A stretch of 64,000 nt of DNA, from assembly GCF_019112545.1 (NCBI RefSeq), contig NW_025064950.1, positions 1 through 64,000 of the forward strand, given 5' to 3'. The notes under the pieces were generated by a model that was not told the origin of the DNA, made no database searches, and saw only the letters and a list, made by a program, of their open reading frames with translations. Numbering within the stretch: position 1 is the stretch's first letter; each line of letters begins with the position of its first letter. Positions 23,255 through 34,511 of this stretch are shown piece after piece. The position numbers and the translations under genes were made by a program. Source of the DNA: Guyanagaster necrorhizus. Taxonomy: Eukaryota > Basidiomycota > Agaricomycetes > Agaricales > Physalacriaceae.

Positions 23255-26200
23255 ATGCTGCCAGCAACCACTACAGACTCCAATCATGACTTCTTTGAAT
23301 TGATAGCCTCCATCATTGGAATGCTACTAGAGCTTCTAGCCATCATTACTCTTTGCTGTGGATGACAATCAGTTACTGCTTGGATAGTCAGGCACTATCA
23401 AGCCTTTCAACAGATATGTACCATTCTCCAAAACATAACCCTAGATCTACCCTTCCATGACATCTCTGCCTCTATTAGAATGTTCTTCCAGCTGCAAGGA
23501 CAACCTGTATCCAAAACTGGGCCTAGTGACCTGCCTTCAGAGAGCCTTCAGGAAGAAGAAGGATTCTGATACCCCCCTCAATGACCCTGCAGAGACTGCA
23601 ACCCTGCTTTCATAGGATTCTGGAACCCTTAGATGATAAATGTCACCCAAGAGCCTGAAAGGATCTCTGATGACATCTCTTTGGCCCCCACCACCAGTCC
23701 TCCTGTCTCTTCAATCTCTCCAGGAATTGAAAACCATGCTCAGGACTCCTTTGGTGCTGCTCAGATGGCTCTGAGACCTCAGACAGCCCCTGACTCCCTC
23801 CACTATTCCTGCCATGTTACCTCTAAGCCAAGCTCATCCATCGACAGACTGGAGCTCGATGACCCCCACAGAAGGAGTACTCACCAGGATTTTATGAATG
23901 TGGAGCTTGCTATTGCTGCAGTAGAGGACTCCAATAACCACCTTCACATCAGAAGTCAGCCAAAAGCAGGAACAGCCAGTGCAATAGAAAGGATTGCTTG
24001 GGACAGAATCATATGATGAGTTTTCTCAGACTGGGACCTTACAGTACCCTTTGACTATAACTCCACAGTATAGCAGCAGCAGCAGAATCAGACCTGTCAA
24101 GCAGAAATACAGTGAGCCCAAGAAGAACTCGCTGACTATGTCCAGGCAGAAGCTCAGTGGGAATACAAGGAGGCAGAGTATGACAGACAGAGGCAACAAT
24201 GACAACAATAAAAGGAGGTTGAAAGACTAGGATTGGCCTCTCCCAACTGGTATGGGCTCTGAACTGACTCCTCAGGTTTCCCTTTCAGAGAACCTGACTC
24301 AGAATCCAACCCATGGATAGGACTGGAGAGCCCTATCACCAAAAGCAAGGCCATCAGAAGAGGTTCCACTGCAGAAAATAATTGCCTCTCTTTTCTCTAG
24401 TATCCCACCAGAACTGATACCATCTCCTCTGATGCCTATTCTATCCTTGGAGCCTATGGACTCTGAGTACCTGACAATGCCCACATCTCCAACCAAGCCC
24501 TTCAGCAGTTCCTGGGCAGCAGAGTTGCTCACTAGTTCCTTAATCTCAAGTTCTGACAAAACTTCAGCCTCTATAGCCAGGAACTGGAGAGAGAGAGCAC
24601 ACAGAGAGACATGATACAGCCAGCTTCGAAATGTCCCCATCCAGCAGATAACTCTAGGACCTGACTCTGACACAGCCAGGCTCAGCATCAGAAATGACAA
24701 GCTCTCTGATGACACTCAGACCAGCTATTTCATCCATCTATGACTCACCCATCAGTTCCCTCCTTGAGGAAGAGGACAATGGGAATGAGAGCAATGAGGA
24801 AGACAGTGAGGGCCCTTTCAGGCCTGAGCAGTTTATAAAATACACCAATGAAGATATTGATGAAGAAGCATTAAGGGAGGAAATAGAATGAGAAAGAGGA
24901 AAAGAATATCAAGGGTTGTATGAGCAGAGGATATTTCTTTTATGGAGAGACACCCATTGGAAAGCTACCCCTCTAGGACTAAAGTATAAGTATGCAGATG
25001 ATACTGAAAAAAAGGACATTTTACAGTATGTGGTGACAGAATATGCCTAGAATAAATATGGCTGGCAGCATCCAGAAGATCTGCTCAAGCTGATTCCCCT
25101 CTATCAACCCAAAAACCAGCTATGACCAATGCCGAGTTCTCCTCCCATTCCACCAGAATGAGCTGTCTATATGGCACCATCCATAGCCATGCTGAGACCT
25201 CAGATCTGTCAATCTGAAGCACAGTAACTTGATTTACCAAAACCTGACAACAGCTGAATTCTTCAGCAGTATAGCAGGAAAGGTTCTGAAACCCCTGGAC
25301 TGGCAAAGGAAGCCAACTCCTTGGTGGACAGCCACCCTCTGATTAGGTAGGAACTAGTAGAGCTGAAAAAGAACCTATACAAGATGACCTGGAGGCTGTC
25401 TATCTCAGGTTTACCATACAGGATGGAGTAATTGTCTGAAGGGACACCATTCTAAAAGGAAGCTCAGTCACTGACAATCAATCACTCCATTCATTCCCTG
25501 AACCCCCACTTGAGTGGAGGCAACCCCTGTTCTCAGAATGGCCTAATCCAATGGGCACCTTGCCTGAGAACACTGTCATATTACAATGCTGACCTGATCT
25601 ATTATGAAAACCTAGCCTCTTCAAGGGAGCTTCAGATGATATCAACTCTTTTCTGGTTGATTGTGAACAATATTTCAAGGTTTATATCAGATATCTTAGT
25701 TCTGACATGAACAAGGTAGTATTTGCCATCTTGTATCTGGAGGAGAAGGCAAAAACCTGGTGGATTCTGATTTCCCTGAACTTCTGATCAACAACTCGGA
25801 GGCATTACCAGTACCTCTCATGGCTAGTGTTCAAACAAATGTTAAATGACAAATTCATTAATCTGGTGGTGCAGGAGGTATACAAACAAAAGATCAAGAA
25901 ATACAAGATGGGAGATAAAGTGGCTACAGACTACTTTAACAAGTTAGAATGCCTTACAAAACTCGCCAGAATACAGGATGATACTGCAAACAATGGACAA
26001 ATGGTTGAGGCCCTCAAAAGGAGGGTCCCCTCTTCATACATCATGATGATATTAGTGATCGGCATTAAAGTCCTAATGCTAGTTGGATATGATGAGTGGA
26101 AGGAATGAATTATCAAAATATATAAGGAGCAATAAAGGCAGAAAGCAGAATCATTGACCCTTCAAGACTATACCAAGAAATTGATGCCACCAATCCTGAA

Positions 26201-26520
26201 CAAGTTGGGGCAAACTGCTGGAAAATTATCAGGACCCCTTGCGGCCACCACCTATAGAACACAGAAAACTGGAACTGGCATGATATACATCAGGACTGGG
26301 AAACCGATGGACATAGACTGAATGAAGAAGAAAGGTAAATGTTTCAACTGCAGGCAGAAGAGGCACATGACTAAGGATTGCCTGAAGAAGAAGCACACAA
26401 GAGAAGACATTCAAGCACAGATTGCTGAATTACAGAAAGAAGATGAAGAGCTCAGAGCAGAGACCAGAGTGGAGGAAGTAAAAGATGTGGCTGGTCAGTG
26501 AGTGATTCTACTGAGCTGGC
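23255..26520 (+). pseudogene. Gypsy-A gag remnant with N-terminal hydrophobic segment
   Basis: The ATG at 23255 opens HDFFELIASIIGMLLELLAIITLCCG, then (after a stop) QSVTAWIVRHYQAF, a pattern conserved in Gypsy-B and -C. Acidic Ser/Pro-rich sequence follows to about 25600. The capsid-like part (YLEEKAKTWW near 25734; FKQMLNDKF near 25830) comes next. A CCHC zinc knuckle is at about 26338-26384 (CFNCRQKRHMTKDC, with Arg where Gly is usual). Many TGA and TAG stops interrupt it. Confidence 0.82.
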
Positions 26521-28735
26521 CAAAAAACTTTATGGTGTGTGATCTCTAGCTGCTAGTCAGACTAATAGTACCTCTGTAGTTACTCCTATGCCTACCACCA
26601 CTATGCATTTGAATATACCTCAGACTTTTACCTTGCACACCAATGAATCACAAATAAAAACTCAAATGCCCTCAGGCTAAACAGGGGCAGAGAGCTCTGA
26701 CATCTGGCTCAAACCGTTTGATATCAAATGGACATAGAGAGCCATCAAAAATGCCAAAGATGAAGCAATGGCAAAAGCCATGCTCAGGAACTGGGTTCAC
26801 CAGACCTGAGCTGAAGAAATAATCAATGAAATAGTGGAAGGAATAAGGAGAGCTGAGTGGTGTCAAGCCCTGGAATGGCTCAATGTACTTCATGGTCCAC
26901 AGAAGTACATTCAATGATCTAAAACAATCAGATGGGACCTACTTATTAAAGCCTAAATCAAAACTCTCATATCATGATCCACCTATGCTGTAAACATGCT
27001 AATTGACAGTGGATGCACCAGAAGCTCCATCAACCATACTTTTATCAACAAGCACAAACTCTCAACCCAGACCATGGCAGCTCTGATCCCCATTTATAAC
27101 ACTGATGGAACCAAAAACCAAGCTGGTTCAATTACCAAGTTCATAGAGCTCAGACTCACAATTGGTGATCACTCTGAACAGATCAACCTGGTGGTCACAG
27201 ATCTTGGGACCAAGGAAGTCTTTCTTAGTCATGATTGGCTCATATGTCACAACCCACTGATCAATTGGAAAACTGGGCAGATCACATTCACAAGGTGTCG
27301 ATGTTGAAAAATTCTCTTCAAATTACCTGATGAAGATCCAGAGGATTGATGGGATAAGAAAATAGAGGATGAGGAGACTATCCTCGCAGTCAACTTACAG
27401 CATGAACTGCATATTCATGCCATTCACCATGCTAACAACCTCACTGCCAAAGCCAATGAATGGAGAGAAGAAAGAACCTTCAAAGAAATGGTACCTGAAT
27501 GGGCATATGACTTCTGGGAGTTATTCAAGAAGGAAAGTTTTGATGAGTTACTAGAACCAAAACCATGGGACCATGCAATCAAGCTAATCCCAAATGCAAA
27601 TGCCAACCTGGACTGCAAAACATATCCATTAGGCAACAATGAACAGCAGGAGCTCAGCAAGTTTCTAGATGAAAACTTGTCCAGTGGGCATATAAGACCC
27701 TTCAAGTCTCCTATGGCATCACCATTCTTCTTTGTCAAAAAGAAAGATGGCAAGCTCTGACCAGTCCAAGACTATCAGAAGCTTAATGAGATGTCGATCA
27801 AGAATCAATATCTGTTGCCACTGATCTTGGAGTTGATGGACAAGCTCTGAGGCACCAAATATTACATCAAACTCAATGTCTGATAGAGGTATAATAATGT
27901 CTGCATCAAGAAAGGGGATGAATGGAAGGCAGCATTCAGAACAAACTGGAAGCTGTTCGAGCCAACCATCATGTTCTTCAGTCTCACCAATTCCTCAGCA
28001 ACTTTTCAATGGATGATGAATGACATATTCAAAGACCTTATCACCACTGGGAAGGTCACCATCTATCTCAACAACATTCTAATCATGTCCAAATCAAAGG
28101 AGGAACATCAAAAGCTAGTATGACAAGTGCTAGCTCTTATGAGGAAGCACAAATTATTCCTCAAGGTGGAGAAGTGTGAGTTTGAGATACTAGAGACAGA
28201 GTATCTCAGGGTCATTATCTTGAAAGGAAGTATCAGGATAGACCCCATCAAGGTCACAGGAGTAACAGAGTGGCCAGAGCCAATCAGAAAAAAGGAGTTG
28301 CAATCGTTTCTCAGGTTCACAAACTTCTATTGGTGTTTTATTTGAGATTACAGCAAAATCATTTGCCCAATGACACAGCTAACTGGTAGTGCCCCTTGGA
28401 CCTGAAGACCATCTCAACAGGGTACATTCAATGATCTCAAATGATGACTTGCTAAGGATGTGGTTCTTGCCATACCAATGCAGGAGAGGAGGTTCTGAGT
28501 CGAGGTCAACTCAAGTGAGGGGGCAATAGGGGCCATCTTATCATAGGAGCAGGACAAAAAATAGTGCTCTGTTGCATTCCTATCTAAGGCACTCACAATC
28601 ACAGAATGGAACTATGAAATCTATGATAAAGAGCTTCTCGCTATTATGCTCATTCTAAAAGAGTGGTGACATTACCTTATCAGGGCTATGGAAGTTTTTG
28701 AAATTTGGACCAATCATCAAAACCTCCATTGATAT

Positions 28736-30100
28736 GCAGGCTACATGTCCAGCCCTATAATTTGCAAATTCTGCATAACACACTAGAATATGCTAGTAAC
28801 TGAGAATCATTAGCCAGTAGAGGACTATGGCTGAGGCTCTGAGCTGATAGTCATGCTAGTCACCAATACTAAGTCCAAAAGGGGACTTTGTAAAATAACA
28901 TGGCCTAAGGATAAAAATCCTAAGTCAGGTTTGAACTTAGAAAAGTTCAGCACCACACCTTGGAAAATACTAAGTCCAAGTTGGACTTAGAAATAGTACC
29001 TCAAATGGGACCAATTCTACATGCCACTAAGACAAGTATATTCTAAGACAGCTAGAGGTATAATACCATAGCCAGTTGTGGAGTATTGAGTAGAGATAGC
29101 ATCATCCAGGAGCAGTAAGAAGTGAGACCCAATGATCTGTAGCTAGCACTATGAGTTTTGACTCAAATGCCTAAGTCAAAATTTCCTAGGTATCAGGTGA
29201 CCTAAGGGACTTAGAATTGAGAGGAATAGAGTGGATAGGACCNNNNNNNNNNNNNNNNNNNNNNNNNNNNNNNNNNNNNNNNNNNNNNNNNNNNNNNNNN
29301 NNNNNNNNNNNNNNNNNNNNNNNNNNNNNNNNNNNNNNNNNNNNNNNNNNNNNNNNNNNNNNNNNNNNNNNNNNNNNNNNNNNNNNNNNNNNNNNNNNNN
29401 NNNNNNNNNNNNNNNNNNNNNNNNNNNNNNNNNNNNNNNNNNNNNNNNNNNNNNNNNNNNNNNNNNNNNNNNNNNNNNNNNNNNNNNNNNNNNNNNNNNN
29501 NNNNNNNNNNNNNNNNNNNNNNNNNNNNNNNNNNNNNNNNNNNNNNNNNNNNNNNNNNNNNNNNNNNNNNNNNNNNNNNNNNNNNNNNNNNNNNNNNNNN
29601 NNNNNNNNNNNNNNNNNNNNNNNNNNNNNNNNNNNNNNNNNNNNNNNNNNNNNNNNNNNNNNNNNNNNNNNNNNNNNNNNNNNNNNNNNNNNNNNNNNNN
29701 NNNNNNNNNNNNNNNNNNNNNNNNNNNNNNNNNNNNNNNNNNNNNNNNNNNNNNNNNNNNNNNNNNNNNNNNNNNNNNNNNNNNNNNNNNNNNNNNNNNN
29801 NNNNNNNNNNNNNNNNNNNNNNNNNNNNNNNNNNNNNNNNNNNNNNNNNNNNNNNNNNNNNNNNNNNNNNNNNNNNNNNNNNNNNNNNNNNNNNNNNNNN
29901 NNNNNNNNNNNNNNNNNNNNNNNNNNNNNNNNNNNNNNNNNNNNNNNNNNNNNNNNNNNNNNNNNNNNNNNNNNNNNNNNNNNNNNNACCTCAACTGTAT
30001 TTGGTGATTGTGTATTGAGTGGTTAGGTGTTGGTGTTTGAGAGTTCATTCCTCATTTACTTCTCTTAGTCACTTAGCTGTTACCAAGCACATCACTGTTA
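28736..30100. mobile_element. Unclassified insertion in Gypsy-A RNase H, rich in CTAAGTCC palindromes, containing an assembly gap
   Basis: The RNase H frame stops matching its relatives after ...HQNLH(stop)Y (28735) and resumes at ...(stop)QPQKLNH from 30101. The intruder carries repeated CTAAGTCC/GGACTTAG motifs, including a palindrome at 28970-28990 with perfect 10-base arms around one G. No coding sequence is visible. About half is unknown because of the gap at 29243-29987. It may be a non-autonomous or fold-back element. Confidence 0.6.
29243..29987. other. Assembly gap (run of N, 745 bases)
   Basis: Unresolved bases inside the palindrome-rich insertion. Open frames that cross it are artefacts. 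Confidence 0.99.
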
Positions 30101-31797
30101 CTTCTGACAGCCCCAAAAACTCAACCATTGACAAGCCAGATGGATCACTGAACTTAGCCAATACCAATATACATTTCATCACAAGGCTGGTACAGCTAAC
30201 AAGAAAGCCGATCTCCTGAGTTGACAGGCTGATCATGACCAGAGAGAAGCAGATAATGAGGGAGTAACATTGCTACACCTAGAACATTTCAGAGCCATGT
30301 TAATGCCTACAGAGGAGGAGATCCATGAGCATATCAAGAGCACAACTCATGATAGCAGCAAATGGGACCAGCAGGTAGCCCTATCCCTCAATCATGAAAG
30401 AGGAGTGATGAAGGAAGGAGGGCTAATCCAGTATGATGGACAGATCTACATCCCTCAAAATCAAGAACTGTATAGTGAAATCATCACCACACACCATGAC
30501 CATGCCACTGCCAGCCATCCCAGCATCACCAAAACAAAGAAGCTAGTGCTATGGAAATACTGGTGGCCTAAAATGGGGAATAACATCACTACATACATCA
30601 AACCATGTGAAGTATGTCAATGAGACAAATCCTTGACACAGGCTCAAGCTGCACTGCTCCATCCAAATGAGGTTCCATCATCACTATGGACTCACATTTC
30701 TATTGATATGATCACAGGACTATCTGACTGCAATGGCTATGATGCAATCATTATCATTGTTGATTGATTCTCTAAGGCGATTATCCCAATCACCTGTTCT
30801 ACTGAGCTTTCCTCCAAAGGATGGGCAAAAATTCTATGCAATAAAGTCTATGCCAAATACAGCATGCTCCAGATGGTAATCTCTGATAGGGGACTCTAAT
30901 TTATATTGAAATTCCTAGATGACCTTTATCACCTCCTGAACATCAAATAAAATGCATCAACCATGTATCATCCTCAAATAGACAGTCAGATAGAACAAGC
31001 AAATTAAGAAGTAGAAAAGTATCTCTGTCTTTTTATCAATTATCGACAGGATGACTGGGTAAAATGGCTAGCTCTAGCTGCCTTTCAGCATAATAATCAT
31101 GTCCACTCAGCAACAGGAAAAACCCTGTTCTTCATTAATTATGGATGACACTTAAATGTCACACAAATGGAATGACATTGAACTACTACCCCCACATCCA
31201 CAGACTTTGCTGCAACAATGGCAAAGATCCATACTGAAACTAAAACAGCCCTAGAAAAGGCTGCTTCTACCATGAAAACCCAATATGATAAACATTGATG
31301 ACCAGCCCATACTTACTCTATGAACAACAAAGTATGGCTGGACACTATCAACCTTCACTTACCATGTCCTAAATGCAAACTAGCAGACAAATGGACTGGT
31401 TCCTTTCCAATACTCATAAAAATCAGTGCAAGTGCATATAAACTCCGATTGCCACCCTCCTGAAAAATTCATGACATCTTCAATGAAGCATTGTTGACAC
31501 CCTATATTGTGCCAGCATTTCCAAACCAGGAATGACCTCCACCTCCTCCTCCAGACCTAATTGACGATGATGAACACTATGAAATCAACAAAGTCATACA
31601 TTATAAACTACAAAAAATCAGGGCAAAAGGAGGTGGTATGACAACCACAATCAATTATTTGGTCAGCTGGAAAGAGTATGGCCCAGAATCAAATCAATGG
31701 GTCAATGAGAAACATATGAACACAGAGTCTGTCATATGAGACTATGAATTATCTCTTAATTAAGCCATCAGGATGATAGTCTTAAGGAGGGGGTAAT

Positions 31798-32243
31798 TGT
31801 TACAATTTTCCTTTCTTTTTCTTGGATCAACCCCTATTTATGCTTAGTCAAAGTGCTTAAGATGGTGGGATAAAGCTTAGTCATCACAACTAGCCAAGTC
31901 CATCATTGTCTTTTGATACAACAGTGTTGCTTGACAATGCACAACCAGCCTTTTATGTATAGTAATGATGCTCCAGGACAATAAGCATGGAGAAACATAC
32001 AATAAGTAGGTAGTATTATTAGCAGACCTTGTCTAGTATTTAAGGAGCTCACTCTTGCTGGTAATCCTCAGCTTCAAGCTAAAGTTTATACATCCTCATT
32101 CTACTCTTGAGCAAATCACACAAAGCTTTGAAGCACAAGGAGTCAACAAACAGCACACCAAGTGAACTCTAACAGAAGGCTCAAACATGAAGCCACATTA
32201 GTTTATCACATGCTAGTTGATCACATGTGGCTTGAGCCTAACA
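31798..32243 (+). repeat. Gypsy-A 3' LTR
   Basis: 446 bp, TGTTACAATTTTCC to GAGCCTAACA. It pairs with 22748-23199. The stop of the chromodomain (31761-31763) lies 35 bases upstream. Confidence 0.9.
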
Positions 32244-32343
32244 AGCTACTAATACTGGAGATTGAAAGTCAATGCTTACTAGCTTTTGACCTTCAACTCC
32301 AGACCTGGCTTTCTCTACTATGCTATACAATCTGCTCTCAACA
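32244..32343 (+). repeat. Copia 3' LTR, right part
   Basis: Resumes with the duplicated agcta (32244-32248) and runs ...ctaatactggagattgaaag to ...ctgctctcaaca. It aligns with 18050-18138 of the 5' LTR. Confidence 0.9.
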
Positions 32344-33454
32344 TCAACTCTGTTTTTAACAGGATAATTCCAATAACAGGCATGCAAATTCTCCAAATAT
32401 AATGCTGATAAAGAACACCACTCATTAGGCTGAAAATATCATCTTTATTCACGATACAAAGGTATGGGAGAACAACAGAGTTTGAGTGTTACCAATAAGC
32501 AAGGATGTGACCATCAAAAAGAACATAATATAACTGGGCAGACATCAGATCTGTTGAAGCCTCTATGTATTCATAGCTAGTGTCACTATCAGAGGATGAT
32601 TCATCATCATAGGAAGTTTCAGAGTCATATTCTTCCTGTGATAGTTTGTTTGAGCATTTCACTCTCATGATAGACAGATGCCTTGAAGCATCATCCTCTA
32701 TGACTGGCCTTGGCCATTGAATATCTTCAATGATATGGGATATCAGCAATGAAGCATGTCTATCCACCATCCTATTCAAGAAATGTGGTAATTGTGGTCG
32801 AATGAATGTAGCATCTTGCCTGCAAAAGTATTTCATTAGGAAATAGATCAATTGATTCCATTCAAATGCACACACATTATATATGATTTATCATAGCACA
32901 TAAATGAGAGTGAACATATAAGAAGAGACCAAAATGGTATTGTTGACTGTCTAGAATCATTCTTTGAACTGCTGGTGAGAGCTTTAAGCATGGCAACAGT
33001 TGAACACACCAAATCTAAAATATCTGGAACTTCTGAGAGAGACTCAGTGAGCTGTTCTGGTGAAGATACCAGAATATTTCTGAGCTCCTTTAGCAAAGAA
33101 GATGCCTGAGAAGAGATAGCTGGATATAGGCCATTGAAAAGTTGTGAGAGAATTGGAGAGTCAAGTAAGCATATCAGGTTTTGTATCTCAGTGGGCCATT
33201 CTATTGCATATGAGATTATAGACTTAAATGCAGATATTTCTGTGATTTCTGTATGCATATCATGCTGTAGAGCTGCCAAGAGAAAGACAGTGGTCATAAG
33301 TAGGAATGGACTAAGTTCAAGCTATAGATTGCATTTTGGGCTGCTGACCATACATTATGCATGTGACCTAAAAATATGACTTTACTGTCAGCATGTTTGA
33401 TCTGGCCTCTGCTGCTTGCTCAAAGATTAAGATGCAGCTAGATACAATAAGGGT
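32344..33454 (-). pseudogene. 5' exons of the split host gene (continued at 15072-17986)
   Basis: Exons (minus): 33454-33386, 33272-32876, 32819-32493, 32429-32344, all GT-AG and in phase with one another. The last runs across the copia target site in frame into 17986. Readable segments include SIISYAIEWPTEIQNLICLL, RPQLPHFLNRMVDRHASLL, IIEDIQWPRP, an acidic DSETSYDDESSSDSDTSYEY, and YQHYIWRICMPVIGIILLKT directly before the insertion. The outermost exon has TAG and TGA where Gln and Arg are likely; the other three are open. Only two CpGs occur in this stretch, unlike the 3' exons. Further 5' exons should lie beyond 33454 but I could not place them. Confidence 0.75.
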
Positions 33455-34511
33455 CTGAAAACTGCTCTCAATCTGATTGCAGCATGTGAACAGCTATAAT
33501 GGCTTTTGATGGTGAGTGATGAGAGCAGTGGTAGTTCAATGAGTATGAGTGGGTTGCAAGAAGTTAGAGCCTATGGTGATAGATGCATAAGTATGCCAGT
33601 TGTAGTTGCACTCATAAGGCAGGGTGTTCTCACACATAAGTGGTCCAAGCTTTTGAAGACCAATGTCCAAGAGTCTGAATGATAGATTCTGAGAGTTCAA
33701 GAGATGTTTAGAATGTTGCTTCTTTAGCTCTAGCTGAGTGACTGCTGAAGTCTCTACTTAATATTGTAAAGAATCTTTTGTCAAACCAATTTCAGAATGG
33801 AATGTCACTATTTTCTCAGAGAAAGAGTAGAGCTCATAGACTGTAGAGGCAATTATGATGTGTAATATATTGTGATAGGAGTTGGACAGGATCTGCCAGC
33901 TCCTGTCATGTGAATAAGATGTTGGTGCCATAGTAGAAAGAATCAGATTTTATGATATGGAAGGTGATACTGAGTATTATTTTTTGAAAGGATGAATGAG
34001 AAGCATTTAACTATTTTACAGAAGTCTTAAAGTTGTTTTTTATTTTTTTATATGAGCTTGCCTGACTGATGGCACCCATAGAAACAGCAGGAAAGAATAG
34101 TGGCAAAGAGGAGGTGATTAAATAGTGTAATTGAAGAGGTAATTTCTGAGAGGTGGGATCACCTCTTGTCTTTTTTGATTCATGAATGGTTGCTTGCACC
34201 ATGAAGTATCTCTTATTTTCATTGAAGTCTAAAGATCTTTTAAGATGTGACAGACTTCCATTAGATATTTTGGACCAGATGCAATGAACTGGAATGTATA
34301 TGCAATATACCTACTGAGCATAAATACTGCAGGTTTGAATGGTAGAGAGTGGATGATGTAAAATCAAATATAATTGTGTGCTCCTGTGGCATATCCTTTT
34401 GCTGCTCTGAGCTCAATTGTGTGAGCTTGAAGATGCATTCATTAAGGAGAGAGAGAAAGAAAACTGGGCAAGCAATGCAAGGAGCATGCTTACCCAGCAT
34501 AGCTAAAAGAC
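33455..34511. other. No gene resolved; may hold eroded 5' exons of the split host gene
   Basis: CpG-poor sequence. The minus strand shows short open pieces (for example RAVFRPLLYLAAS-like around 33440-33480 and frames at 34011-34202), but I could not build a splice chain that continues the gene. No mobile element signature was seen. Confidence 0.4.

Larger units (their letters stand above)
26990..31763 (+). pseudogene. Gypsy-A pol remnant (protease, RT, RNase H, integrase, chromodomain)
   Basis: Protease IDSGCTRSSINH has its Asp codon at 27004-27006. RT lies about 27580-28345, and the normally invariant YLDD reads YLNN (28064-28075), so this copy has a dead catalytic site. RNase H ([18 protein letters not shown]) lies at 28450-28735 and resumes at 30101 after the insertion. 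The integrase zinc-binding HHCC region is at 30480-30630 and the core at 30690-31060. The chromodomain lies near 31560-31763 (YEIN..., YLVSWKEYGPESNQWV). The track of stops at former Arg, Gln and Trp codons fits C-to-T and G-to-A change. Confidence 0.88.
22748..32243 (+). mobile_element. Gypsy-A: chromovirus (Ty3/gypsy), degenerate, 9.5 kb including insertion and gap
   Basis: LTRs 22748-23199 (452 bp) and 31798-32243 (446 bp), with ends TG...CA and 5-bp target duplication agcta. Polypurine tract (aaggaggggg) just before the 3' LTR. Internal order gag, protease, RT, RNase H, integrase, chromodomain. An unrelated insertion with an assembly gap interrupts RNase H (28736-30100). Relatives in this window are Gypsy-B, -C and -F. 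Confidence 0.93.
17992..32343 (+). mobile_element. Ty1/copia element, degenerate, with Gypsy-A nested in its 3' LTR
   Basis: 5' LTR 17992-18138; 3' LTR split as 22696-22747 and 32244-32343. Immediately after the 5' LTR, 18139-18150 (ggttatgggccc) is a primer-binding site complementary to initiator-methionine tRNA, typical of copia. A polypurine run (aagggggag) ends at 22695. Target-site duplication ccaac (17987-17991) versus tcaac (32344-32348) differs by one C-to-T. Without Gypsy-A the element is about 4.85 kb, normal for copia. Coding capacity is destroyed by many stops. Confidence 0.92.

Noticed and set aside
29176..30048. Long open frames across the N run on both strands
   Set aside because: They are open only because the unknown bases cannot give stop codons.
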